A DNA stretch of 48,634 nt from JBCAWW01 sp039024315 (GCA_039024315.1 JBCCQN010000037.1:1-48634); one strand, 5' to 3'; positions 16,881-25,921 are shown, counted from the first letter of the stretch. Notes: generated from the sequence alone by a model not told the origin. Numbers and translations: made by a program.

Positions 16881-18565
16881 CGTATTTGATAAACTCTTGC
16901 TTCCCAGGGAGATAGTAGGTTCGTTTGCGAGATGTTGGGATAGTTTGTGAGTGCTGGGGCCCCTGCGGGGAACGCTAAGTCGGAGCTTATGGGATCGTTG
17001 CCAAAATTTAGGACGGTCAAAAACTCTGCTTGTTTATCCCAACGTCTAAAAGCATAAATGGCCGTATCCGCGGCATCCCGTAGGACTTCTGTTTCGCCAT
17101 AGACGAGGGTTTTATGCTCCTTGCGATAACGGATCAGCTTACGATAATAATGGAGGATAGAATCAGGGTCTGCTTCAGCGGCTTCTACGTTGATTTCAGG
17201 ATAATTGGGATTGGCCATGATCCAAGGCTCCCCTTCAGTAAAGCCTCCGTTGGGGCTCGCATCCCACAAGACGGGCGTACGGGCATGGTCCCTGCCAACC
17301 CAAGCGGCGGTACGGACAAAGGTTTCGGGATCTTTACCTGCTGCTACCCAATCACGATAGTGGTTGAGCGTATCAACATCGCGAAAGTCTTCGATCTTTT
17401 GAAAAGGTGTATTGGTCATACCAATTTCGTCCCCTTGGTAGATGCCTGGCGTTCCGCGAAGCGTGAATAATAGAGTAGCGAGAAGCTTAGCCGACTCCTT
17501 GCGATAAGTAGTATCATTGCCCCAACGTGAAAGCATGCGCGGAAAATCATGATTGCCAAGGTAGAGACTATTCCAACCCCGCTCACCTAAGGCCTGATCC
17601 CACTCCTCAAAGATGCGGAAAAAATCACGCCTACTCCATTTCATAGGGATAAAGCGGCCTTCCTCACTAAAGTCGATGAACATATGCCCAAAGTGAAAGA
17701 CCATGTTGAGCTCATGGCGGTCTGCTCCTACATAATCATTGGCGTGCTCTAGACCGATACCAGGCCCTTCGCCTATGGTCATGATATCGTAATGTTGTAA
17801 GACTTCGCGGTGCATTTCTTGAAGAAATTCATGGACCCTAGGGCCATTGGCATAAGCAGCTCCGGGATCTCCGGCTACTGCTTGCCAGTCTTTATCCGCA
17901 AAACTCAGGTCTTTAGAAATCAAGGAAATTACATCCATCCGAAAGCCATCGATACCTTTGTCGAGCCAAAAGCGCATCATTTTATAGACTTCTTGACGAA
18001 CCGCAGGGTTTTCCCAATTGAGGTCCGCTTGTCGGCGTGTAAAGAGATGTAGGTAGTATTCTTGGGTAGCTTCATTCCATTCCCAAGCTGGTCCGCTAAA
18101 AAAGGATTTCCAATTGTTAGGCAGCTGTCCCTGTAGCGCCTCCTGCCAAATGTAGTAATCATGAAAAGGATTGTCTTTGCTTTGGCGAGCTTGTTGAAAC
18201 CATTGGTGCTCGTCAGAGGTATGGTTGACTACCAAATCCATGACTAGGCGGATTTTATGTTGGTGGAGTAGGGCCAAGAGCTCATCAAATTGAGCCATAT
18301 CGCCAAACTCTGTCATGATGCGGTAATAATCGCTGATGTCATAGCCATTATCATCATTGGGAGATTGGTAGATGGGGCTGAGCCAAAGGATATCTATGCC
18401 TAAATTGCTTAAATAAGGTACTTTTTGAATAATGCCGTTTAGGTCGCCGACGCCATCCCCATTACTATCCTTGAAGCTGCGAGGATAAATTTGATAAATG
18501 ACGCTTTCTTTCCACCATTGATTTTTCATGCGCCGAATATAGGGAATTTGGTCAGGTTTGGCCAT
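16877..18565 (-). CDS. GH13 alpha-glucosidase / oligo-1,6-glucosidase-like enzyme
   Basis: The 562-residue cytoplasmic enzyme has the GH13 conserved regions: MDLVVNHTS (His115), GFRMDVISL (nucleophile Asp211), TIGEGPG (acid/base Glu266) and YLGNHDFPR (His339, Asp340). The early IYQIYPRSFKDSNGDGVGDL is typical of alpha-glucosidase, oligo-1,6-glucosidase and trehalose-6-phosphate hydrolase types. It should hydrolyse alpha-glucosidic bonds of small oligosaccharides. There is no signal peptide. A second possible start is Met13 (18529). Two hairpin-repeat copies lie within it (16960-16975, and a one-mismatch copy at 17449-17464 in the conserved LRGTPG segment, which may be coincidence). Confidence 0.93.
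   Translation of the reverse strand: MAKPDQIPYIRRMKNQWWKESVIYQIYPRSFKDSNGDGVGDLNGIIQKVPYLSNLGIDILWLSPIYQSPNDDNGYDISDYYRIMTEFGDMAQFDELLALLHQHKIRLVMDLVVNHTSDEHQWFQQARQSKDNPFHDYYIWQEALQGQLPNNWKSFFSGPAWEWNEATQEYYLHLFTRRQADLNWENPAVRQEVYKMMRFWLDKGIDGFRMDVISLISKDLSFADKDWQAVAGDPGAAYANGPRVHEFLQEMHREVLQHYDIMTIGEGPGIGLEHANDYVGADRHELNMVFHFGHMFIDFSEEGRFIPMKWSRRDFFRIFEEWDQALGERGWNSLYLGNHDFPRMLSRWGNDTTYRKESAKLLATLLFTLRGTPGIYQGDEIGMTNTPFQKIEDFRDVDTLNHYRDWVAAGKDPETFVRTAAWVGRDHARTPVLWDASPNGGFTEGEPWIMANPNYPEINVEAAEADPDSILHYYRKLIRYRKEHKTLVYGETEVLRDAADTAIYAFRRWDKQAEFLTVLNFGNDPISSDLAFPAGAPALTNYPNISQTNLLSPWEARVYQIR
16960..16975 (-). repeat. 16-base hairpin repeat, stem CCCC/GGGG (inside GH13 gene)
   Basis: Read on minus it is GCGTT then CCCC-GCA-GGGG; encodes part of LAFPAGAPA. 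Confidence 0.6.
17449..17464 (+). repeat. 16-base hairpin repeat, imperfect stem CCGC/GCGT (inside GH13 gene)
   Basis: GCGTT then CCGC-GAA-GCGT with the last pair lost. It encodes TLRGT, a segment conserved across GH13, so chance cannot be excluded. Confidence 0.4.
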
Positions 18566-19002
18566 TTTTGACGCAGGAACAAAAACTTATATATAGAAAA
18601 TTTGTTTTGTTGGGCAACCTTTTCGAGCTTGCAGTTCGTTAATGATTTATCAGACCTATTACTACTCTCGAGAGACCAAGAAGTTTCAAACGAAAACTAC
18701 ACCATATTGTTTCCAAAACTTTTGCAGATAGTTAAGAAAAAGTTAATTTGCGTTTAAGGGAAACGCTTATGGAAATCTGACAAACTTGTTACACACTATA
18801 ACTACTAGTTTATAATTCATCTCTTTTTCGGGCAGCTTGGTTAGCAATAACCAATTCCAACTACTAAAATTCTAACAATTTATTGATTGCAATATTGACT
18901 TGCACAAATAGGCTATTGGCAGGCCTGTGTACAGTCTATTACATATTGTTATGACCGTTCTTTTATTGATTAATTATTTATCAAAACTAACAGCTTTTAT
19001 CT
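18566..19002. other. Intergenic control region between GH13 gene and susC
   Basis: This 437-base AT-rich gap lies between the divergent GH13 and SusC genes and should hold both promoters. I see AAGTTAA-type repeats near 18730-18745, a small hairpin GCGTTT-AAGGG-AAACGC (18750-18766) and GGTTA...TAACC (about 18839-18852). I found no convincing TTG / TAnnTTTG pair and no open frame with coding character. Long leaders are common before SusC genes. Confidence 0.5.
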
Positions 19003-22000
19003 ATGAGAAAATTCCTATTACTCATGGCTGCAAGCTTTCTGACTTTTCAGATAGCTTGGGCTCAGAGTACGGTATCCGGTCAGGTAACTGACGAGGATGG
19101 CGAGGCTCTGGAAGGTGTAGCAGTGGTTGCAAAAGGTACCAATACCGGTGCATTCACTGACGCAGAAGGAAAGTACTCTCTTGAAGTACCTTCTGGTGTA
19201 ACTACATTGGTTTTTCGCTACGTAGGTAAGCTCGACCAAGCGGTTGAGATTACAGGTAGCACTGTCAACGTAACCATGCAAGCTGATGACGTTTATCTCG
19301 ACGAGGTAGTCGTAACGGCATTGGGTATCAAGCGCGAAGAGCGTTCCCTAGGTTATGCGGTACAGGAGATCAGTGGTGAAGACGCCTCTTATGTACGTGA
19401 TCAAAACGTAGTAAGCTCACTTTCCGGAAAAATTGCGGGTGTACAAGTAATTAGTGCTTCTGGAGCCCAGTTGGGTGGTAGTGCTAAGATCCGTATCCGG
19501 GGTGCAAATGGTCTAGGCGGTGGAAATCCACTATTTGTTGTTGATGGTACTCCAATGTCAAACAACAACTTCGGCGCTAGCTACCGTGGTGTTGACTATG
19601 GTAACTTAGCTCAGGATATCAACCCTGACGACATTGAGTCTGTTACAGTACTAAAAGGTCCTGCAGCAACGGCTCTTTATGGCAACCGTGCTTCTGAAGG
19701 TGCGATCGTTATTACTACTAAAAAAGGTGGCGCTCGTCGCGGTGTTGGTATCAACATCAACTCTTCGGTTCAGTTTGACAATGTTTATATCCTTCCTAAC
19801 TACCAAAATGAGTACGCTGGTGGATACACTCAGGATTATTTGACTTGGACTGATCCAGTTGATGGTCAAGATTACAACGTATTGAACTATGCTGCTGATG
19901 AAAGTTGGGGGCCAAAGATTGATGGTACTTCTATGTATCGTCCTTGGTATAGCTGGTATCCAGGTGACGAGTATGGTCAGCAGATCGCTATGACTGCACA
20001 GCCAAACAACGTTCGTAACTTCTTCGATACAGGTATTACATACAACAATAACGTTGCCTTCTCTGGCGGAAATAACAACACATCTTTCCGTATGTCATAC
20101 TCTAACATTCAGCAAACTGGGGTTATTCCTAACTCTTCTTTGAACCGTAACAATCTGAATGTTAATGCTTCTTCAAAGCTTTCTGAAAAACTCACTGTTT
20201 CTACTAGCATCAACTTTGCCACTACTGCTGGTAAAGGCCGTCCTTCCTATGGATATGTTGGTAACAATGCAGTATTACAGTTCAACCAGTGGTTCCAGCG
20301 TCAGTTGGATATGGACAAGCTTCAAGACTACAGAAATCCAGACGGAACGTTGCGTTCTTGGAACATTCGTAGCCCAGAGAACCTCCGTCCACTATATTGG
20401 GATAGCCCATACTTCTCTGTAATGGAGAACTTCCCAACTGACAGTCGCGATCGTTACTTTGGTAACATCACGCTTGATTATCAGTTAACTGACAACATTA
20501 CTGCTAAAGGTATTATCCGTCGCGATAAGTACACTCAGCGTATTGAAACTCGCGTAGCATCAGGTGGTCTTGACCTTGATTCTTACACAGAGTTTGTTGC
20601 TGAAGGACAAGAAGATAACTACGAAGGTTTGATTTCTTACGATAACACCTTCGGCGATCTTTCTGTCAATGTAAACTTAGGGGGTAACATTCGTAAGAAC
20701 AGCTTCCATTCTAATTTTATGGGTACTGCAGGTGGTCTGAATGCTCCTAACTTGTTTAATATCAAGGCTTCTACAGACCGTCCTACCACTACAAGTTTTA
20801 TCTCTGAGAAAATCGTCCGTTCTATCTACGGATTCGCTTCTTTGGGATGGAAAGACATGTTGTACTTAGATTTCTCTATGCGTAATGACTGGTCTTCAGC
20901 ATTGCCTGTTGACAACAACTCTTACCTATATCCATCTGTTTCTACTAGTTTCATTTTCTCTGAACTATGGGGTCAGAACGATATCTTCTCTTACGGTAAG
21001 TTGCGTCTATCTTTCGCGCAGACTGGTTCTGACGTAGGAGCTTACGCTACCAACTCTGTTTATAATGCAGGTACTCCTTACGGATCTACCTCTACTTTCT
21101 CTTTACCAAACCAGCTTGTAAACGAAGAGTTGCGTCCTGCGCTTTCTTCTGCTTATGAAGCCGGGGTTGACCTTCGTTTCTTCAACAACCGTGTTGGAGT
21201 TGACGTAACAGTTTATCAGCAAGTAAATATCGACCAGATCTTGAGCATCACAGTTCCTGGATCTTCTGGATTTAGCTCTGCCTTGATCAACGCGGGTAAC
21301 ATCACCTCTAAAGGGGTTGAACTTGCCCTCTCTGCTACACCTGTCAAAAATGACAACTTGCAGTGGGACATCAACTTGAACTGGGCGCGTAACCGCTCTG
21401 AAGTAGTTGAGCTTGCTGATGATATCGACAACCGTCGTCTTGACGGCTGGGGCTGGGGTGGATTCTCTATCAATGCTCCTGTAGGGGAAGAATGGGGTAC
21501 TATGCGTGGTCGTGGATATGCTATCTACGAAAACGAAAATGATCCTAACGATCCTGCCAACGGTCAGCGTATCGTAAACGAAAACGGATACGTATTTGAA
21601 AACAACAAGACCATCGGTAGCCTTCTACCTGACTTCACAGGTGGTTTCCGTAACACTATTGTTTATAAAGGAATCGAGCTTACTGCATTTATCGAGTTCC
21701 AGAAAGGTGGTCAGTTCCACTCTGTAACTAAAATGTTCAACGCTTACTCTGGTCTTTCTGAAGAAACTGTTGGCCTAAACGCAAACGGTGTTCCTGTACG
21801 CGACCCCGTCGATCAAGGTGGTGGTGTGCAAGTTACAGGTGTAACTGCTGAAGGTGAACCAGCTGAATACTTCGTAGAGGCTCAGTCTTTCTACAGCGGT
21901 AACCTATTTGCCCTCAACGAACGCTGGATCTATGACCAAAGCTACGTGAAACTACGTGAACTACGTGTTGGGTATACCCTTCCTAAGAAAATGCTAGGTG

Positions 22001-22182
22001 GTTCTCCTATCCAGGATCTAAGCCTCTCATTGATCGGTAAAAACCTATGGTTGATGTTCGCTAACGTTGATGGTATCGATCCTTCTGAGATCTCTCCAGG
22101 ATCTAACGGATATGTATTCCAAGAAAACGGAATTCTTCCTTCTACTAGATCATTCGGTGTGAATTTGCGTTTAGGATTCTAA
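19003..22182 (+). CDS. SusC/RagA family TonB-linked outer-membrane transporter
   Basis: The 1059-residue protein starts with a Sec signal (MRKFLLLMAASFLTFQIAWA). A CarboxypepD_reg-like domain (about 22-100) follows, then the SusC signature DEVVVTALGIKREERSLGYA and the plug (about 115-240, with SGKIAGVQVISASGA and PLFVVDGTPM). A 22-strand-type barrel ends in a C-terminal Phe (GVNLRLGF). It imports large nutrients with the SusD lipoprotein encoded 14 bases downstream. Codon use differs from neighbours: Asn is mostly AAC, Arg CGT, Gly GGT and Ser TCT, consistent with very high expression. No glycosidases, peptidases or regulator are linked, so the substrate is not indicated. Confidence 0.96.
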   Translation: MRKFLLLMAASFLTFQIAWAQSTVSGQVTDEDGEALEGVAVVAKGTNTGAFTDAEGKYSLEVPSGVTTLVFRYVGKLDQAVEITGSTVNVTMQADDVYLDEVVVTALGIKREERSLGYAVQEISGEDASYVRDQNVVSSLSGKIAGVQVISASGAQLGGSAKIRIRGANGLGGGNPLFVVDGTPMSNNNFGASYRGVDYGNLAQDINPDDIESVTVLKGPAATALYGNRASEGAIVITTKKGGARRGVGININSSVQFDNVYILPNYQNEYAGGYTQDYLTWTDPVDGQDYNVLNYAADESWGPKIDGTSMYRPWYSWYPGDEYGQQIAMTAQPNNVRNFFDTGITYNNNVAFSGGNNNTSFRMSYSNIQQTGVIPNSSLNRNNLNVNASSKLSEKLTVSTSINFATTAGKGRPSYGYVGNNAVLQFNQWFQRQLDMDKLQDYRNPDGTLRSWNIRSPENLRPLYWDSPYFSVMENFPTDSRDRYFGNITLDYQLTDNITAKGIIRRDKYTQRIETRVASGGLDLDSYTEFVAEGQEDNYEGLISYDNTFGDLSVNVNLGGNIRKNSFHSNFMGTAGGLNAPNLFNIKASTDRPTTTSFISEKIVRSIYGFASLGWKDMLYLDFSMRNDWSSALPVDNNSYLYPSVSTSFIFSELWGQNDIFSYGKLRLSFAQTGSDVGAYATNSVYNAGTPYGSTSTFSLPNQLVNEELRPALSSAYEAGVDLRFFNNRVGVDVTVYQQVNIDQILSITVPGSSGFSSALINAGNITSKGVELALSATPVKNDNLQWDINLNWARNRSEVVELADDIDNRRLDGWGWGGFSINAPVGEEWGTMRGRGYAIYENENDPNDPANGQRIVNENGYVFENNKTIGSLLPDFTGGFRNTIVYKGIELTAFIEFQKGGQFHSVTKMFNAYSGLSEETVGLNANGVPVRDPVDQGGGVQVTGVTAEGEPAEYFVEAQSFYSGNLFALNERWIYDQSYVKLRELRVGYTLPKKMLGGSPIQDLSLSLIGKNLWLMFANVDGIDPSEISPGSNGYVFQENGILPSTRSFGVNLRLGF

Positions 22183-22196
22183 ATTAAAATTAGAAT

Positions 22197-23615
22197 ATGA
22201 AAAGGAACTTAATTAGCTCTCTATTATTTGCCACGCTTGTGCTCTTTAGCACTTCTTGTGGTGAGTTTGGAGATATCAATATCGATCCGAACAACACTGT
22301 GAGTGTTGCGCCGGAAACTCTTCTGACCAATGCATTGAGAACTGTATCTAGCGTAGAGAGTGCTGCTATTGGCTCACTTTACTCCCAGCACATGGCTGAA
22401 ACTCAGTACTCTGATGCTTCTCGTTACTTAGATGTAAACTTTGACTTCAATGGCTGGTACACAGGTGCGCTTGCGGACCTAAACGAAATCATCCGTTTGA
22501 ACGAAAGTGAAGATACTGCCGCTGACGCTTTGGTTTCTGGCTCTAATGCCAACCAAATTGCCGTTGCTCGTATTTTGAAGGCTTTCTTCTTTCATCACAT
22601 GACAGACCGTTGGGGTGCGCTTCCTTATAGCACCGCCCTACAAGGTCGTGAAAACTTTAAGCCTTCTTACGATTCGCAAGAAGCGATCTACGATGCGATC
22701 TTTGCTGAACTAGATCAGGCTGTTGCCCAAATGGATGCTGGTAATGGTGTAGATGGTGACTTCATCTTCGGTGGTGATATGGACAAGTGGGCTCGCTTTG
22801 CCAACACTGTGCGTATGGTAGCTGCTCTTCGTATCTCAAATGTCAATTCTGCTAAGGCTCAGTCTGAATTTACAGCTGCAGTTAATGGTGGTTTGATAGA
22901 GGAAGACGTAATGTATCCTTATCTCGCAGAGACTAACAACCAAAACCCTTGGTTTGGTCGCTTTATCACTCGTACTGACTATGCGATCAGTGATGTATTG
23001 GCCGACAGACTACGTGATCTAAATGATCCTCGTCTCGACGCTTTTGCTGACCCAGCACCAGCTACTGGTGATGTGCAAGGTATGCCTTATGGTATCGAAG
23101 ACGCCGGTAGTGTTCCTAACTCTGACGTTTCTTTCCCTCACATTTCTAATGTTCGTGGACAAGATGCGCCAATTGGAATCTACACCATGGCTCAAGTTTA
23201 CTTCTCTTTAGCAGAAGCTGCTGTTCTAGGTTGGACAAACGACAATGCTGAAGAAATGTACAACATGGGTATCCTCGCTAGTATGGAGCAGTGGGGCGTT
23301 TACGAAGAAACGGCTTACAATGACTACATTGCTAACGATGCTCCTTACGATAGCGCTGACCCGCTACCTGGTATCGGTGAGCAAAAGTGGATTGCCCTTT
23401 ATACTCAAGGCTATGAAGCTTGGAAAGAGTGGCGTCGTACTGGTTATCCAGCACTCGCACCTGCTCCAGATCCATTAAACGTTTCTGGTGAAATTCCACG
23501 TCGTCAGGCTTACCCAACTTCTGAGCGCGACTTGAACGAAGATAACTACAACGCCGCAGTTGCCGCTCAAGGTGCTGATGAGTTGAGTACTCGCGTTTGG
23601 TGGGACGTTAACTAA
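22197..23615 (+). CDS. SusD/RagB family outer-membrane lipoprotein (SusD-like_2 type)
   Basis: The 472-residue lipoprotein begins MKRNLISSLLFATLVLFSTSCG with lipidated Cys21. The order of motifs (GDINIDPNN near the N terminus, AETQYSD, the helical TPR-like core with FFFHHMTDRWGALPYS, and a late RTGYPALAP... IPRRQAYP) fits the SusD-like_2 subfamily. It should form the lid over the SusC channel. It shares the high-expression codon style of SusC (AAC, CGT, GGT, TCT). The operon ends at a hairpin terminator (23661-23696). Confidence 0.93.
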   Translation: MKRNLISSLLFATLVLFSTSCGEFGDINIDPNNTVSVAPETLLTNALRTVSSVESAAIGSLYSQHMAETQYSDASRYLDVNFDFNGWYTGALADLNEIIRLNESEDTAADALVSGSNANQIAVARILKAFFFHHMTDRWGALPYSTALQGRENFKPSYDSQEAIYDAIFAELDQAVAQMDAGNGVDGDFIFGGDMDKWARFANTVRMVAALRISNVNSAKAQSEFTAAVNGGLIEEDVMYPYLAETNNQNPWFGRFITRTDYAISDVLADRLRDLNDPRLDAFADPAPATGDVQGMPYGIEDAGSVPNSDVSFPHISNVRGQDAPIGIYTMAQVYFSLAEAAVLGWTNDNAEEMYNMGILASMEQWGVYEETAYNDYIANDAPYDSADPLPGIGEQKWIALYTQGYEAWKEWRRTGYPALAPAPDPLNVSGEIPRRQAYPTSERDLNEDNYNAAVAAQGADELSTRVWWDVN

Positions 23616-23660
23616 ATTGATCTAATGGCTTTATGTTCATTCGTTTAGCCTGCAAGATAT

Positions 23661-23696
23661 GCAAAGGGAGAAGCAGAAATGTTTCTCCCTTTTTGC
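23661..23696 (+). terminator. Intrinsic terminator after susC-susD
   Basis: GCAAAGGGAGAA (23661-23672) pairs with TTCTCCCTTTTTGC (23683-23696), with the T-run inside the 3' arm. It lies 46 bases after the SusD stop. Confidence 0.75.
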
Positions 23697-23767
23697 GTAT
23701 TTTGTCTTACAGTAAACAATCTATATCGAGGATTGGTCTTAATATTTGTTCATCAAACGCTTATACC

Positions 23768-24370
23768 ATGCCTGCCTCATTAAAGACCTTTCTGTACTTG
23801 CTTTTTGCTTGTCTAATCGGGCTGACCGCCTGTCAAGAGCCCCCTCCTTTCATTTTTGTCGGTGATCAAAGGCCTGAGGTAGAGCCGGACATCTATCATC
23901 CTTGTGTCAATTACGATGAAAGCGAAAATTTTGACGCCACGCTTTTGGAGGCTATTTCTTCCCGATCTGATGGTACTCGATTTCTCGAATGGGTCAAAAG
24001 AGCAGAAGCCCTAGATCCCCACTTTTACGATTACTTTCTAGGTCAAGGTACTGGACCTGTGACCGTTTTGATGCCAGATAATGCCGCCATTGAGCGCTTT
24101 GAGATGGCTTATCCTGATATATTTGAGGATACGGATCGTTTTTTAGCTTTGCTCAAGCACCACGTCCTTCTTGTCAATGTCGCTTTCAAACAAATGCAAA
24201 ACGATGGCTTCCAGCCCGCCATGAATCGTGAGCCGATGGAGTTTAAAGTCACGGATAACTATTGTGTGATTTTCGAAGAGCAAGCTTTATTAACACTGGC
24301 AGACGACTTTTCGGATCGAGATATCATTCATTTGGTCGATGGTGTCATCATTCCCAATAAAGGATTTTAG
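23768..24370 (+). CDS. Fasciclin-domain-like lipoprotein
   Basis: From the ATG at 23768 the protein (200 residues) begins with a lipoprotein signal ending LIGLTACQ (Cys22). An upstream in-frame ATG at 23633 would span the terminator and is rejected. The rest resembles one divergent fasciclin (FAS1) domain: VTVLMPDNAAIERF corresponds to the H1-type FAPTNxAF motif, followed by LLKHHVLL and a closing IIHLVDGVIIP resembling the H2-type IHVIDxVLLP. FAS1 proteins are surface adhesion or binding modules. It lies on the same strand after SusCD but behind the terminator, so it may be transcribed separately. Confidence 0.8.
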   Translation: MPASLKTFLYLLFACLIGLTACQEPPPFIFVGDQRPEVEPDIYHPCVNYDESENFDATLLEAISSRSDGTRFLEWVKRAEALDPHFYDYFLGQGTGPVTVLMPDNAAIERFEMAYPDIFEDTDRFLALLKHHVLLVNVAFKQMQNDGFQPAMNREPMEFKVTDNYCVIFEEQALLTLADDFSDRDIIHLVDGVIIPNKGF

Positions 24371-24396
24371 ATTACTAGAGATCTTTTGGATTTTTT

Positions 24397-24412
24397 CCGC
24401 TTCGCGGAACGC
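24397..24412 (-). repeat. 16-base hairpin repeat, stem CCGC/GCGG (intergenic)
   Basis: Read on minus it is GCGTT then CCGC-GAA-GCGG; left boundary of composite element B. Confidence 0.8.
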
Positions 24413-24476
24413 CTAACTCAATCGGCTTTTGTGATATGATATGGGTGTATCCATGCATGCTACAGGCTAAGAATGA

Positions 24477-24492
24477 ACGTTCTGCGCAGCAG
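24477..24492 (+). repeat. 16-base hairpin repeat, stem CTGC/GCAG (intergenic)
   Basis: ACGTT then CTGC-GCA-GCAG; right boundary of composite element B. Confidence 0.75.
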
Positions 24493-24530
24493 TAAAAACA
24501 ACTACGATAGAAGCAAGTATCCCAACTCCT

Positions 24531-24637
24531 TTAAGTATTCAGACAATAATACTCAGTAATAAGACCTAGGAGAATTGCCCTGTATGGTTCGCAATGACCA
24601 TTTTTCCCTCTATTGAATACTTTTTACTCCTTACTAA
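24531..24637 (+). repeat. 105-base intergenic element, copy 1
   Basis: It aligns end to end with copies at 25629, 31514 and 38997: AAGTAYTYAGACA, then AGTAWTAAGACCTAGG-like text, a central GGT...ACC hairpin (24586-24599) followed by TTTTT, and TTGAATACTTTTTACTC at the right. Outer parts are imperfect inverted repeats of each other. It is the most diverged copy (central stem partly lost). Confidence 0.8.
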
Positions 24638-24673
24638 ATTTTTTCCCCTGCCTTTATGGAATTGGGCTATGCT

Positions 24674-24716
24674 GTTTATCTGTTAACTAAATAATTAGTT
24701 GAAACAACAGATAAAC
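24674..24716 (+). promoter_or_regulatory. Bulged hairpin abutting the DUF4349 start codon
   Basis: GTTTATCTGTT plus AACTAA (24674-24690) pairs with TTAGTT (24695-24700) and AACAGATAAAC (24706-24716): 17 base pairs, loop ATAA, one five-base bulge GAAAC. The hairpin ends one base before the ATG at 24718, so in the mRNA it would occlude ribosome binding. As DNA it could also be an operator. Confidence 0.6.
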
Positions 24717-24717
24717 A

Positions 24718-25608
24718 ATGAAACATCTACTCAAAATTTGTTTAGGGGTTGCCCTTTTTAGCCTCACAGCTTGCCAAGCCGAGCAAGGCAATTTTGCTAC
24801 TGAAGTCATGCCAGTACCAGCATTGGATGAAAGCCGCGTGCTAGGGGAAGCAGTACCAGAAGAAAACCCGACTCCTGTCAGCAAAACGAGTCATACTGGA
24901 TCTTCAATTTTGCAGCAACGTAAGATCATTCGTGAGGGCTACCTCAGTATTGAGACCGATGATTATCCCAAAACCCGCCGCGCCATAAGTGGGATTGTCG
25001 CCCAATGGGACGGATTTGTCTCGCAAGAAAATGAGGAACGCTCTCATTATCAACAAAGCAATCGTTTAAAAATACGGGTCCCTTCTGCTACTTTTGAAAA
25101 TCTCATGCAAGCCGTAGAGGGCATCGCTAAAGTTGTGCATCAAAAGCGAGTTTCCTCCAAAGATGTTACCGAAGAATATGTTGACCTAGCCTCACGTCTA
25201 AAAGCCAAGCAGGCCGCAGAAGAGCGCTATTACGCCTTTCTACGCAAAGCCCAAAATGTGGATGAAATGCTCCAGATTCAGGCATCCTTGCGGACTATTC
25301 GGGAAGAAATTGAAAGGGTTAAGGGTCGCTTACGATACCTAGAAGACCAAACTAGTCTCAGTTCTTTGGAAGTCTATATCTTTCAAACCTTCGAGCAAGA
25401 AACGGTGGCAGAGGTAATAGAAGATGGCTTCTTTACAGACATTAAGCTAGCTCTCTCGAGTGGTGCTCGTGGAGTAGGGGAGGTAGTCATTGGATTGACC
25501 TATCTCTGGCCCATTTGGATACTTTTGTTTGGGATTGGCTTTGCATGGTGGAGACGTCGGGGCAGAGCATTAATCAAAAATGATAAGGAGAAAGCCAGCT
25601 TTAAGTAG
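24718..25608 (+). CDS. DUF4349 domain lipoprotein
   Basis: The 296-residue protein begins with a lipoprotein signal (MKHLLKICLGVALFSLTACQ, Cys19). A DUF4349 domain (about 60-285) follows: EGYLSIETDDY, IRVPSATFENLM, DVTEEYVDLASRLKAKQAAEERY and a coiled coil around LQIQASLRTIREEIERVKGRLRYLEDQ. It ends with a membrane helix (about 256-278) and a basic tail. That topology, lipid at one end and helix at the other with a coiled coil between, is typical of the family; function is unknown. The start codon sits directly behind a strong hairpin (24674-24716). The gene ends ahead of another intergenic repeat and a terminator. Confidence 0.88.
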   Translation: MKHLLKICLGVALFSLTACQAEQGNFATEVMPVPALDESRVLGEAVPEENPTPVSKTSHTGSSILQQRKIIREGYLSIETDDYPKTRRAISGIVAQWDGFVSQENEERSHYQQSNRLKIRVPSATFENLMQAVEGIAKVVHQKRVSSKDVTEEYVDLASRLKAKQAAEERYYAFLRKAQNVDEMLQIQASLRTIREEIERVKGRLRYLEDQTSLSSLEVYIFQTFEQETVAEVIEDGFFTDIKLALSSGARGVGEVVIGLTYLWPIWILLFGIGFAWWRRRGRALIKNDKEKASFK

Positions 25609-25628
25609 CAAGCCAATAGTACTCATTA

Positions 25629-25757
25629 TTAAGTACTTAGACAAAAGTATTCAGTATTTAGACCGAGGGAAATAGGTCTATATGGTCCAGTGAGGCCCTT
25701 TTTCTCTGTACTAAATACTCCCGAAAGCTTTCAGGATACTTTCTACTCAGTACTTAA
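25629..25757 (+). repeat. 105-base intergenic element, copy 2 (with internal insertion)
   Basis: It matches the other copies, with GGTC...GGCC central pairing (25684-25697, one G-U) followed by TTTTT. About 20 extra bases lie in the right arm after AAATACT; they contain the near-palindrome CCCGAAAGCTTTCAGG. Confidence 0.8.
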
Positions 25758-25886
25758 GACTTTGAAAAAACAACTTCAATGGGATACCGAAGCGATTATT
25801 CTTTGTACTAGATCCTTTTTGCTCTGCACTTAATTGATCTGTATGCTGTTGTCTCTCGTATAATTATCGGGAGTAATAAAAACATT

Positions 25887-25921
25887 AGTCTCCCTATGAA
25901 TCCATCATAGGGAGACTTTTT
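25887..25921 (+). terminator. Intrinsic terminator between DUF4349 and thiolase genes
   Basis: AGTCTCCCTATGA (25887-25899) and TCATAGGGAGACT (25905-25917) pair perfectly over 13 bp around ATCCA, followed by T5. A weaker T-rich tract on the other side may let it serve the thiolase gene too. Confidence 0.95.

Larger units (their letters stand above)
24397..24492. repeat. Composite palindromic intergenic element B
   Basis: Two 16-base hairpin repeats in opposite orientation flank a spacer with CATGCATGC and CTAAGAATGAACG, the same order of parts as element A at 8531-8646. The long inner inverted repeat of element A is only partly kept. Confidence 0.55.
24371..24717. other. Repeat-filled intergenic region before the DUF4349 gene
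   Basis: The 347-base gap contains, in order, composite palindromic element B (24397-24492), one copy of the roughly 105-base terminator-bearing element (24531-24637), and the start-proximal hairpin of the DUF4349 gene (24674-24716). I see no open frame with coding character. Confidence 0.8.
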
